Of a stretch of DNA of 64,000 nucleotides, positions 23,221 to 31,651 are shown in pieces; the stretch's first letter is position 1, and every line of letters begins with the position of its first letter. The DNA is taken from assembly GCA_027459485.1 (NCBI GenBank), contig DAIDIG010000003.1:124001-188000 (forward strand), read 5' to 3'. Under the pieces are notes generated by a model, which did no database searches, was not told the origin of the DNA, and saw only the letters and a list, made by a program, of their open reading frames with translations. This DNA is from Bdellovibrionales bacterium (GTDB taxonomy: Bacteria; Bdellovibrionota; Bdellovibrionia; Bdellovibrionales; UBA1609). A program made the position numbers and the translations under genes.

Positions 23221-25533
23221 ATGTTACGACAAAAACTGACGAAAGATCTGAAAAAGACTCTGACGGTCGTGCTGGCTGTTGGCGCCGTCAGTGTTGTGCC
23301 CTCCACCGGATTATCGCTGGATGCTTACGGCAACGGCGACAAAACCGGCGTCGTGGCTCTTTATACATTTAAAGAAGGCAGCGGCAGCGTTGTTCACGAC
23401 CAGATTACGACAGGTGGAGCGTTAGATTTGAATATTTCGGGCACCTCTGGCTCCTACAGTTGGTCGTCAATGGGGCTTGATATAGATAGCCCACTGCAAG
23501 TTTTCGTGCAGTCGGCTGCTCCCGCCACTAAAGTCATCAACGCTTGCAATGCTTCAAATGCCATGACAATCGAAACTTGGGTTGTGCCCCAATCGCCTAA
23601 CCAAGCATTTTTAGAAAGCGACGGACCGGTGCGCATAGCCGCACTGACGGATGGCGTGCTCAATCAAGGCGGCATTTACTTAGGTGAAGGTTACAATGCC
23701 GGCGCCTTTTTTGATCTTGGCATTCATACAATGTGGGCCTCAAAAAACGGCGTTTACATGGAACAAGGCGAACAGTTTACGACAGACCCGAGCGATACGT
23801 CGATCGTGCGCGGCAACGAACAAGAACATATTATCGTGACCCGCGATAGCAACGGCGACGTCCAAATGTACGTCAGTAACTCAACCGGCGCACCTGTTCT
23901 TGAAATTCCGTTTGGTGGCGCGCCAGTGCCGAATGACAAAAACGGAAATTTGAAATTAGCAAGTGACGACTATCTCACTGTCGGTAACGACATCAACCCC
24001 GGCAGTACGCAATATCCGACCGTGACGATTGCCGGCGGCGGCCCTCAACCCATAAGCGATAAGCAATTCTTGGGTGAACTTCAAATGGTCGCGGTTTATT
24101 GTACGGCACTCACGAAGAACCAAGTATTGGGCGCGCTGGCACCGACAAATTGGTTAACGTCTTCAACGAATTACACCGTGAACCCAAACGCCCCCATTAC
24201 CCAAGCCCAACAGATGGCCGCTCTCATTTATGAACGCGTCGCGGGCGTCAAGCTCCCGATTGATCACCCGACGATCTTGCAAATGGCCAACATTCTCGCG
24301 GCCAACCCGACCGATATCCCGACGCGCATGCAAGCGGCGGCGATCGCTGCCAGCAGTCCGGCGTTTTACAATATCACTGTCAGCGATTTCGCGAAACCGA
24401 TGTCAAACATCGCCAATCTGACGCAAGTTCCGCTCAATGATTTTGTTGCGGATATTATCGGCGCCACTCGCGACGGTATGGATGCCCGCCAAATGCTCGA
24501 TGGCGACTACTACTATGTCGGCGACCCGACGAAGACGGCCGTGCCGGATGATCCGATTGCGTCGATCGCGCTTTCGAACAATCATTATGCCGCACTTGAA
24601 TCGGAAGGCTATGATCTCTCGAGCGTTTTACTCCAAAAGACCGGACAATTGTTTTACAACGGCCAAGGCGCTCTTGTGCCGGCCAATAAAGTCGGCGACG
24701 CCGGCGGTCTGCTCACGACTCGTCAGTTCGCATCGGAAGCGTACTCCGCCGGTACAAATCGGCGCGCGATTCGTTTCGCCTTCAATTCGTTTTTGTGCGA
24801 AGACATCACGCAATGGGCGGATGCGACTGCCCCCGATGGCTATGTCGGCCGAGATGTCGATCGCTTCCCGACCGGCGATCACAACGTTTATCTGACAACC
24901 TGTAAAGCTTGCCACGCTCAAATGGATGCCATGCGCCCGGCGTTCGCACACTTCACATTCGACTCAAATAAGGGGGGCGCCGACTATTTACAAGACGCGC
25001 TTCTTGTGTCGCAAGAAACTTCGTTCAGTACAAGCAATGGATTCTCGGCACCAGCACCGGCAGCGGGCGAAACCAACCAAGATGCCTTGAACGATCAGGC
25101 GAATGACGAAACGAATCCGTCGTTTATGGTGCAATCTCCTCTCGGCGTCTCAGCGAAGTACAATAAAAATACGTACGTCTTCCCGGCTGGATATCCGGTT
25201 CCGAACAATAGCTGGGTGAATTACACCAACCGCCCGGGTACGGTTGACCGCGCCTACTTTGGTTGGGCGCAGACAAATGTTCAAGGGGATAGCAGCATTG
25301 CGGGCCAAGGCGTCGGCGCATTCGCCGCGATGATCGCAAGTTCACAAGCGTATCCGAGATGTTTGGCACAACGAGTGTTTCAATCTGTGTGTAAGCGAGC
25401 GCCGGACCCGAACAGCAGCGCCGATCAAGCGCTTCTCACTCAAGTGGTCAACGCATTTACGACAACTGATCAATACAAATTGCAAACGCTGTTCGAACGC
25501 ATCGCCGTGCAACCGGATTGTTTGGGACAATAA
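23221..25533 (+). CDS. Secreted LamG-like protein with C-terminal heme-binding CxxCH motif
   Basis: 770 aa with ribosome site AAGGAAAAG and a long signal segment (residues about 8-33). A LamG/concanavalin-like domain covers about 40-300 (VALYTFKEGSGSVVHD, then MTIETWVVPQSP, and LGELQMVAVYCTAL). A helical domain follows from about 325. The C-terminal part contains RRAIRFAFNSFLCEDITQW and then Cys561-Lys-Ala-Cys564-His565, a c-type heme site, like the DUF1588/DUF1592 cytochrome-like modules of large secreted proteins in Planctomycetes and Bdellovibrionota. The likely location is the periplasm or cell surface. It precedes a small lipoprotein and a DUF1501-like protein, the usual partners of this kind of cytochrome protein. 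Confidence 0.75.
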   Translation: MLRQKLTKDLKKTLTVVLAVGAVSVVPSTGLSLDAYGNGDKTGVVALYTFKEGSGSVVHDQITTGGALDLNISGTSGSYSWSSMGLDIDSPLQVFVQSAAPATKVINACNASNAMTIETWVVPQSPNQAFLESDGPVRIAALTDGVLNQGGIYLGEGYNAGAFFDLGIHTMWASKNGVYMEQGEQFTTDPSDTSIVRGNEQEHIIVTRDSNGDVQMYVSNSTGAPVLEIPFGGAPVPNDKNGNLKLASDDYLTVGNDINPGSTQYPTVTIAGGGPQPISDKQFLGELQMVAVYCTALTKNQVLGALAPTNWLTSSTNYTVNPNAPITQAQQMAALIYERVAGVKLPIDHPTILQMANILAANPTDIPTRMQAAAIAASSPAFYNITVSDFAKPMSNIANLTQVPLNDFVADIIGATRDGMDARQMLDGDYYYVGDPTKTAVPDDPIASIALSNNHYAALESEGYDLSSVLLQKTGQLFYNGQGALVPANKVGDAGGLLTTRQFASEAYSAGTNRRAIRFAFNSFLCEDITQWADATAPDGYVGRDVDRFPTGDHNVYLTTCKACHAQMDAMRPAFAHFTFDSNKGGADYLQDALLVSQETSFSTSNGFSAPAPAAGETNQDALNDQANDETNPSFMVQSPLGVSAKYNKNTYVFPAGYPVPNNSWVNYTNRPGTVDRAYFGWAQTNVQGDSSIAGQGVGAFAAMIASSQAYPRCLAQRVFQSVCKRAPDPNSSADQALLTQVVNAFTTTDQYKLQTLFERIAVQPDCLGQ

Positions 25534-25577
25534 TTAGTCAGCGCTTGGCGGTTGGCCGCGTGCGCAGGGGGGATAAA

Positions 25578-26246
25578 ATGAAATGGTCGCGTAGAAAATT
25601 CAGAATTGCGCTCTCGCTCATAGCAGTGTCGAGCGTCGCCGCCTTTCTGGGCAACGCTTGTTCAGGCGGCTTTCAAGGCGCGAGCTCGGGCGCAAACTCT
25701 CTAGCCAGCGGCGGTGCTGTGATGGCCTGCCAAGAGCCAACGTTTCAAACTGTACCGGGTACAATCGCCGTCTCGATCGAATACGGCAATAACGTGCTGG
25801 CGAATATGCAATCGTGTCTCGGTCTCTCGAACACCGATTTGAGCCAGCAAACGCTCGATGAAAACGCGGCTCGACTGCCGAGCTTTTCACAAGCCGGGTA
25901 CGTCGGCGACCTGAACTCCGCCATGATGATGGGTATTGCCGCCGTCGCAATCGACGCTTGCAGCGATCTTGCCAACAAAGAAGCGGCGGAAGCGGCCGCG
26001 AACCGCAATTACTTTACGCAAGTCGATTTTACCCAATCGGCTATGACAACAGCCGCGATCGATGATTCGGTCAACCGCCTCGCCCGCGAATGTTGGCAGC
26101 GAACTCCGACAAGCGAAGAGTTGCAGATAATTGAAAGCGGCACGCAAGCCATGGGTTCGATCGGCGCACAGTATCAGGCAATCAACGTTTGCGCCTCGGT
26201 ACTCGCAAGCCTCGCCGGCGTTTCGAACCCTGCCGGCGTAATGTGA
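25578..26246 (+). CDS. Small exported lipoprotein-like protein
   Basis: 222 aa. The start at 25578 is set by AGGGGGGATAAA upstream. The N terminus MKWSRRKFRIALSL and hydrophobic stretch end at F-L-G-N-A-C (Cys28), an imperfect lipobox. The mature part is helical, Ala-rich, with two internal Cys and the helix repeats NKEAAEAAANRNYF and DDSVNRLARECWQRTPTSEEL, the latter resembling the helical segment found in secreted DUF1588/DUF1549-type cytochrome modules. It lies between the LamG/CxxCH protein and the Tat protein with short gaps, so it is probably part of the same operon. No specific family is recognised. Confidence 0.7.
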   Translation: MKWSRRKFRIALSLIAVSSVAAFLGNACSGGFQGASSGANSLASGGAVMACQEPTFQTVPGTIAVSIEYGNNVLANMQSCLGLSNTDLSQQTLDENAARLPSFSQAGYVGDLNSAMMMGIAAVAIDACSDLANKEAAEAAANRNYFTQVDFTQSAMTTAAIDDSVNRLARECWQRTPTSEELQIIESGTQAMGSIGAQYQAINVCASVLASLAGVSNPAGVM

Positions 26247-26277
26247 TTTTTTTTAATTAAGGAATTTGGGGGAAGCC

Positions 26278-27693
26278 ATGATGTTCTTTAAAAAGCTCAA
26301 AGATATGTCGCCTGAAGAAATTCAGAAGCAAAAAAACCTCGACACCTGGCAGAGGTTGCACGGCAAAGCGATCACCCGCCGGCAACTTCTCGCGGCGGGG
26401 GCAATCAGTGGCGGAGCCTACATGGTTCTACCCTCGCTCTTTTCGCTCATAAGCCCGTCGACGGCGGAAGCCGCTTCGTGCGGTAGCTCCGGCCTGCCCG
26501 CCTTCATCACGGTCAACCTTGATGGTGGGGCGTGCCTCGCCGGTAACGCCATCATGCTCGATGGCGGCGGCAACATGCTGCCGGACTACGGTTCGGTTGG
26601 CATGGGCACGACGCCTACTCCGGTTCAGATGTTCGGCACAACAGGACCATCGTTCGCGTCAACGAGCGGTTTTTTGGCGGGTCTTCAAGCCTCTATGAAA
26701 CCGGCGACGATAGCCAATACGACGATGATTACTGTCGCGGTTGCAAGTAACGACGATACGGCCTCGAATCCGCTCGACCCGACTCCCCTTGTAGTCTCGG
26801 CCAATAGTTCAAAAGATATATTGCCGCCGCTTGGTACTAACCGCAACCAACCTGCCGTGTTGCCGATGACACCGACTCTGGCGGTTGGCTCGCTCAGTGA
26901 TATTCAAAATGCGCTCACAGTTCAAGGCGCAGTAAAAAGTTTAACGGCCTCGCAAAAGGCCACGATTTTTCAAAATATACAGAATTTATCCGCAACCCAA
27001 GCTCGCAACTTGGCCAACGTGTCGGGAGCTTCGTTACTCGGCGCGCTCGGCACAAGCGCGACAGCGACCAACACCGGCCTTATTAGCGGCACCAACACCA
27101 ATACCGACCCGCAAACCAACACCGCACTGAAAACAGTTTGGAACAACTTTCAAGGTCAAGATCTTCGCGATGCCGCTGTTGTTTACAACGCGCTTATGGG
27201 CAATGCGATTTCGGCGTACATTGAAATGGGCGGATACGATTATCACGGCACAAGCGCGCAAAACGTCCTCACACAAGACACGAGTGCCGGTACAAAAGTC
27301 GGCAGGGTCCTCGAAACGGCGGCCACTGTCGGTAAACCGATTTTTGTCGTTGTAACGACAGACGGCTCAACAGCTGCACCTCCGTCATCGGGCCCGACTC
27401 CACCGAGTGGAGACAAAGGTACGCACGGCACACTTTTTGTGTTCGCGTATCACCCCGCCGGCAAACCCGTCGCCACTAAAACTCAACTCGGCGCTTTTAA
27501 ATTCGGAGGCACCGATTTGGGGGTCGACACCTCAACAACCATTGGCGGAAGCCCGAGCCTCGCCATTGGCGCGATTGTCGCCAACTACATGAATTGGGCG
27601 GGCGTCGGGGCCAATGCACCGAACGTCTTGAACAATGCGCTGAATAGCCAACAGCTGCCTCCGCTCATGGTGCTGCAACCGCAAACCGGCTAG
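26278..27693 (+). CDS. Tat-exported DUF1501-like protein
   Basis: 471 aa. The start ATG at 26278 has GGGGGA 5 nt upstream. The N terminus is helical and charged, then carries a twin-arginine signal TRRQLLAAGAISGGAYMVLPS near residues 33-51, so it is folded before export. The rest resembles the DUF1501/sulfatase-like fold: FITVNLDGGACLAGN at the start, MGGYDYHGTSAQN near residue 325 in the place of the family's Gly-x-Asp-x-His motif, and IFVVVTTDGS later. DUF1501 proteins are encoded beside large secreted c-type cytochrome-like proteins, as here, and their activity is unknown. The four Cys in the family core are not evident. Confidence 0.72.
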   Translation: MMFFKKLKDMSPEEIQKQKNLDTWQRLHGKAITRRQLLAAGAISGGAYMVLPSLFSLISPSTAEAASCGSSGLPAFITVNLDGGACLAGNAIMLDGGGNMLPDYGSVGMGTTPTPVQMFGTTGPSFASTSGFLAGLQASMKPATIANTTMITVAVASNDDTASNPLDPTPLVVSANSSKDILPPLGTNRNQPAVLPMTPTLAVGSLSDIQNALTVQGAVKSLTASQKATIFQNIQNLSATQARNLANVSGASLLGALGTSATATNTGLISGTNTNTDPQTNTALKTVWNNFQGQDLRDAAVVYNALMGNAISAYIEMGGYDYHGTSAQNVLTQDTSAGTKVGRVLETAATVGKPIFVVVTTDGSTAAPPSSGPTPPSGDKGTHGTLFVFAYHPAGKPVATKTQLGAFKFGGTDLGVDTSTTIGGSPSLAIGAIVANYMNWAGVGANAPNVLNNALNSQQLPPLMVLQPQTG

Positions 27694-27728
27694 CCGAACG
27701 GGAAAAAATTTAGAAAGGGACGTTTACC

Positions 27729-29669
27729 GTGATGACTAAAGAAAAGAATTCGACAATTGAGGAGCGAGTTGCGACCGTCAAGTTGCGGCTCCGCTCCGTC
27801 TTTTTGTTGGCTGTCGGCTTTTTGACCCTGACTCTGCTCTATAGCAACTGCTCCGCCCAGCACGGCGGGGCCAATATGAGCTCCGCCTCAAGCGCCTCGA
27901 TTGCGGCGGCAAACTGCAGCCTTACTGGAGCTCAACAGCTATTTCAACTCACCTACTACCCGTTTTTGCAAACGAACTGTTCGTCTTGCCACTCGGCAAC
28001 CGGCGAAGCCGCCGGCACTCCCTTCGGCGATTCTAATATCGTTTCAGCCTATTCTTCGTTTATGTCTGAAACCGCGCAAGGCACCGATCTGACGAAGATT
28101 AATAATTACGCTGTCGGCGAACCCGATATGATTCACGTGCCGCCGGCCGCCGGCCCACAGTTCGCGACTCAGATCAATGATCTTGGCGCTACTCAACAGT
28201 CGCAGTGGCAAGTCGGCATCAATGAGCTGAAAGGCTGTGGCAATACGCAATTCTTGGGCGATCAGTACCAGGCGACCCGCACCTGGTTGATCAGTAAACC
28301 CATTGGATTTTCGGCACCCTCGCAAATCGGCACCGCATTTGAGAACGTCGGCCCTTGCACCGACACCAATAATGCCGCTGGTTGCAGCCAGACTGTCGAT
28401 TGGGACCTCAGCCAGTTGTCAGAAGTGGCGCGCACTCCGGTCGGCACGTGCGCCAGTACCAGCAATGCCCAGGGATGTTGGCCGAACTTACCCGGAGCGC
28501 ATTTTGAAATTGACCTTCAAGCCTTCGCGACAGGAGACGAATCCGAATACATTATTCGCAATCCGCGAATCGTGTATCCATCGCCCAATTCGAATGCCGT
28601 CAATTTCACCGCGCACAGTATTCAAGTCAAAATCGACGGGCAGGTGGTCGTCAACGAAACGACATTTCAATATGTCGCTGGTGCGGTTTATAAGAGCCTC
28701 GCCACTAATTACTTATCCGTCGGCGCGATGGCTGATCTTTCTAACATTCGCAAAAGCGACGTAATTTCAGTTTCATTTGGCGATATCGACACGACAACGG
28801 CGTTGCCGCCGATCCCAGCGCCGCCAACCGTCACCTTGAGTTTAGCATCGGATTCACTCACAAAACCGAATGGGTTGGCTTCACCGGTTGTTAAGCAGGT
28901 CAAACTTCAATTGAGCAACCCGTCTAATCTGTTCGTGAACGTACCGATCAATATCGGCGCCGACATAGCGGCGGGCGATGCCGTTCCACCCACTCTCACA
29001 ATGGCGGTGCCGGGTACTGACAACGGCAATGGTAAGCCGATTCAAATCCCATCGTTTTTAATCGACTATCAAATCACCGGGGATACTGTCGCACCATTTA
29101 CAGGCCCCGTTTTGGATTCCAACACTTCGAACCAAGTCGATGCAATGGTCACAATTTTGCCAGGCATGACGAGCACAACTTTGAACATTTCCGTTATCCC
29201 GAACGATCGGTACGAAAACAACGGTCAAGGGACTCACGTGCGACTTGCGATCGATTCAAATCAAAATGGCAATCAGTTGGGAACTCTCAGCACAGGCATT
29301 ACAGTGGCAAACGCGAATTATAACTTGAGTATTGCGAACTCAAGCACGCAACCAGCCGCGAACGCTGTCACGTTGACTCAGCTTCTATCGCCTGGCGGCG
29401 CCTTTTACGATAATTGCATCGAATGCCATTACCCAAACCCAAATGCCAGTCCGCCATTCAGTCAACCTCTCAACAATTACTCGATGACTGTTTACTCGTC
29501 CCTTATGTCGGCCAACCACTTCGTGCCCAATAACACGAACGCCAGCGTGGCTTGGCAGTTGATAAATGGGTCAACGCCGCAAATGCCTCTCAACGGATTA
29601 CTCCCGCAAGGTTCAAATTATTACCTCCAGATTTACAACTGGATCATGGCAGGAGCGAAAAATGACTAA
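27729..29669 (+). CDS. Lipoprotein with two CxxCH motifs
   Basis: 646 aa. The GTG start at 27729 (an ATG follows directly) lies downstream of AAAGGGA. After a cytoplasmic stretch and a transmembrane signal the lipobox-like L-Y-S-N-C gives Cys41. Heme-binding motifs are Cys84-Ser-Ser-Cys87-His88 near the N terminus and Cys563-Ile-Glu-Cys566-His567 near the C terminus, each within a short cytochrome-c-like segment. The middle region (about 300-520) consists of beta-sandwich domains (VTLSLASDSLTKPNG, Calx-beta-like). The arrangement of terminal CxxCH domains around a beta middle resembles planctomycetal cytochrome proteins. It overlaps the next gene by 8 bp. Confidence 0.8.
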   Translation: MMTKEKNSTIEERVATVKLRLRSVFLLAVGFLTLTLLYSNCSAQHGGANMSSASSASIAAANCSLTGAQQLFQLTYYPFLQTNCSSCHSATGEAAGTPFGDSNIVSAYSSFMSETAQGTDLTKINNYAVGEPDMIHVPPAAGPQFATQINDLGATQQSQWQVGINELKGCGNTQFLGDQYQATRTWLISKPIGFSAPSQIGTAFENVGPCTDTNNAAGCSQTVDWDLSQLSEVARTPVGTCASTSNAQGCWPNLPGAHFEIDLQAFATGDESEYIIRNPRIVYPSPNSNAVNFTAHSIQVKIDGQVVVNETTFQYVAGAVYKSLATNYLSVGAMADLSNIRKSDVISVSFGDIDTTTALPPIPAPPTVTLSLASDSLTKPNGLASPVVKQVKLQLSNPSNLFVNVPINIGADIAAGDAVPPTLTMAVPGTDNGNGKPIQIPSFLIDYQITGDTVAPFTGPVLDSNTSNQVDAMVTILPGMTSTTLNISVIPNDRYENNGQGTHVRLAIDSNQNGNQLGTLSTGITVANANYNLSIANSSTQPAANAVTLTQLLSPGGAFYDNCIECHYPNPNASPPFSQPLNNYSMTVYSSLMSANHFVPNNTNASVAWQLINGSTPQMPLNGLLPQGSNYYLQIYNWIMAGAKND

Positions 29670-30414
29670 AACTCATTTAAGACATCGTTTGATCATAACC
29701 ATATTTTTAATTGCACCGACAATTATTATGTTTCAGAACTGTTCGGCCAGTCATGGCTCAGGCGGTCTCAGCGCTGCATCAATGGGTAGCGGTGTCATTC
29801 AAACTGTTTGTATCCCAGCCGCCCAAAGCATCGTGAACGCGAATCAACAAGCCGCATTGACTTTGGTTCAATCGAAGTGGCCGACTCCGCCAGCAGGGTC
29901 AGCGGAGGCCAATGCGGTTCCCGACATTGTTTCATGCGTGCAAACAAATGGAGCGCAAGGTTGCCCTGGTGAAGTTTCCGCTAACCAACCACAGAATTCA
30001 GATCTCTATCAAAAGGTCGTGGATGGCATTTGGCCAGTCGGCGGCTCGCAATACTCAGCGTCTGACATCGCAACCCTTCGCGACTGGATACTCGGGTCGC
30101 AAGTAAGTTGCGATACGCTTGCGGCCGGACCTGGTAACCCAAACAGCGGCGGCAACGGTGGTGGCAGTGGCACAAGCGCTGCTACTTTTACACAGGTGAA
30201 TAATCAAATCATTCAGCAGTATTGTATCGGGTGCCATGGCAATGGTGGAATTTCACCGAACCTCACGACCTACGGCAACGTCGCGGCTAGCGCCAACGCC
30301 TGCCTGAGCGCAATCCAATCCGGTGGGAATATGCCCCTCGGTCAACCGCCTCTGTCTCAATCGCTGCAAACTTTATTTGCAAACTGGGTAAACGGCGGCG
30401 CGAAAAACGATTAG
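29662..30414 (+). CDS. Lipoprotein with C-terminal cytochrome-c-like CxxCH motif
   Basis: 250 aa. The start at 29662 lies 8 bp inside the preceding gene, with AGGAGCGAAA as its ribosome site; an upstream in-frame extension is a shadow. Signal peptide with I-M-F-Q-N-C (Cys27). The body has four further Cys at about 48-135 and ends with Cys188-Ile-Gly-Cys191-His192 in the phrase QYCIGCHGNGGISPNL followed by MPLGQPPLSQSLQTLFANWVNGGA, a normal cytochrome-c-like C terminus with a Met ligand candidate. It is the last gene of the 19.5-30.4 kb block and ends in NGGAKND, like the previous protein, whose C-terminal tail AGAKND has the same form, suggesting paralogous C-terminal domains. Confidence 0.8.
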   Translation: MTKTHLRHRLIITIFLIAPTIIMFQNCSASHGSGGLSAASMGSGVIQTVCIPAAQSIVNANQQAALTLVQSKWPTPPAGSAEANAVPDIVSCVQTNGAQGCPGEVSANQPQNSDLYQKVVDGIWPVGGSQYSASDIATLRDWILGSQVSCDTLAAGPGNPNSGGNGGGSGTSAATFTQVNNQIIQQYCIGCHGNGGISPNLTTYGNVAASANACLSAIQSGGNMPLGQPPLSQSLQTLFANWVNGGAKND

Positions 30415-30419
30415 CAGGG

Positions 30420-30444
30420 GCTCTCGAGAGAGCGAATTTTTTTT
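30420..30444 (+). terminator. Rho-independent terminator after the exported-protein block
   Basis: Stem GCTCT (30420-30424) and AGAGC (30429-30433) with a 4-nt loop, then GAA and a run of eight T (30437-30444), just after the stop at 30414. Confidence 0.75.
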
Positions 30445-30465
30445 AAATTGTCGAAAAGTTCGACT
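30445..30465 (+). promoter_or_regulatory. Dyad motif GTCGAA-AAG-TTCGAC, near-identical to one at 2609-2629
   Basis: A 21-bp segment AAATTGTC-N-AAAAGTTCGACT is found here and at 2609-2629 with one difference (G versus T at N). In this copy it contains a perfect 6-3-6 dyad, GTCGAA / TTCGAC. It lies directly after the terminator at 30420 and upstream of the gene at 30564; the other copy lies upstream of the small RNA unit. It may be a protein-binding site or the upstream part of a promoter. Confidence 0.4.
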
Positions 30466-30563
30466 GCCTTAACATATTTTACTCCACGTAGTTGATTTGT
30501 GCTATATTGGCGCGAGTTTCGGCCTATGCAATTTGCAAGCATAGGCCTCGAGTGAGGTAACAT

Positions 30564-30914
30564 ATGCCAATTTCAATTCCGTCTTTTTTCATCACGGTTA
30601 TCGCAACGTGCGCAATGGCGGTGCCCGCTTTAGCGCAGACGCCAAGCCCGCAAATGTACAACTACAGCTGCACATATATCGGCGTGCCTTTCAGCACTTC
30701 GGTCAGTGTCAATACGGCGATCTTACGATTCCCTGAATTATTGCCTTTTACTGACGCCGCAGGCAACACTCACAATGTTGAATTTTTGATGCTTAATCCG
30801 CGGGTGCTCACGATTTCCATCGCGAGCAATCCTCAAGACACTAACTCCGGCGCACCTGGGTCGACGATCGCTTTACCGGATCACGCGATTGTCTGCGCCC
30901 CGATCCCTTACTAA
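30564..30914 (+). CDS. Small secreted protein of unknown function
   Basis: 116 aa with a signal peptide ending in ALA-QTP. GAGGTAAC precedes the ATG. The mature part has two Cys (about 35 and 112) and short beta strands (FLMLNPRVLTISIAS), perhaps a small disulfide-closed sandwich. It has its own upstream spacer containing the shared dyad motif, so it may be independently transcribed. It is followed after 8 nt by the tRNA aminocarboxypropyltransferase gene. Not recognised. Confidence 0.65.
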   Translation: MPISIPSFFITVIATCAMAVPALAQTPSPQMYNYSCTYIGVPFSTSVSVNTAILRFPELLPFTDAAGNTHNVEFLMLNPRVLTISIASNPQDTNSGAPGSTIALPDHAIVCAPIPY

Positions 30915-30922
30915 ATCGAATC

Positions 30923-31651
30923 GTGTCACAAATCCCGCACGCTGTCGCCCCTACATACCCCGGCCGTTGCAGTCGCTGCTATATGCGCAGCGAAGTGTGC
31001 ATTTGCGACTTAATTCCGGTGATTCACAATGAGACACCGCTCACGGTTCTCATGCACCATCGCGAAGCCTACAAGACAACCAACACCGCCAGAATTGCGT
31101 GCTTGGCGCTTGAGAATAGCTCCATCCACTTTCGGGGCCTGCCGCAATGGAAGACAATTCCAGGTTTGCCGACCGAGCTCATCCGCGACTTCGATCACCA
31201 ACCCATTCTGCTCACGCTCAGCGACCGAAGCGCCGTGCTGTCGAAGGATTGGCTCGCCCGGTTTGAAAAACCGGTTCACTTGATCGTGCCCGACGGCAAT
31301 TGGCGCCAGGCAAATAAAATGGGCAAGCGCGAACCCGAGCTTAAATCAATACCGTGGGTGAAATTGCCGCCCGGGCCGCCGTCGCGTTACCGGTTGCGCC
31401 ACGAACATCATCCAGAGGGGATGTCCACTCTCGAGGCGATCGCTCGCGCATTGGGGATTATCGAATCACCTGAAATTCAGCGGCAACTCGAAGACATTTT
31501 CGAGACCATGGTCGCGCGCACTCTCTCGACTCGACCACCGATGAGGCAAACGGCGTTGAATTTAAATTACACTTCAGAAATGCCGATAATCCAGCCGGAT
31601 GGGATGGCAGAAACTCAAGCAACTTCTCGGGATTCGGATCACGCCGGTTGA
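30923..31651 (+). CDS. tapT: tRNA-uridine aminocarboxypropyltransferase (DTW domain)
   Basis: 242 aa of the DTW family. The N-terminal zinc-type motif CSRCYMRSEVCICD is followed by TVLMHHREAYKTTNTARI and the signature PDGNWRQANKM (Asp-Gly-Asn-Trp instead of the usual Asp-Gly-Thr-Trp), then LPPGPPSRYRLRHEHHPEGMSTLEAIARAL. Bacterial members transfer the 3-amino-3-carboxypropyl group of SAM to U47 of tRNA (acp3U). The first codon is a GTG without a clear ribosome site; a later start would remove the Cys cluster. The C-terminal 20 residues are read in the overlap with the PilZ gene. Confidence 0.85.
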   Translation: MSQIPHAVAPTYPGRCSRCYMRSEVCICDLIPVIHNETPLTVLMHHREAYKTTNTARIACLALENSSIHFRGLPQWKTIPGLPTELIRDFDHQPILLTLSDRSAVLSKDWLARFEKPVHLIVPDGNWRQANKMGKREPELKSIPWVKLPPGPPSRYRLRHEHHPEGMSTLEAIARALGIIESPEIQRQLEDIFETMVARTLSTRPPMRQTALNLNYTSEMPIIQPDGMAETQATSRDSDHAG

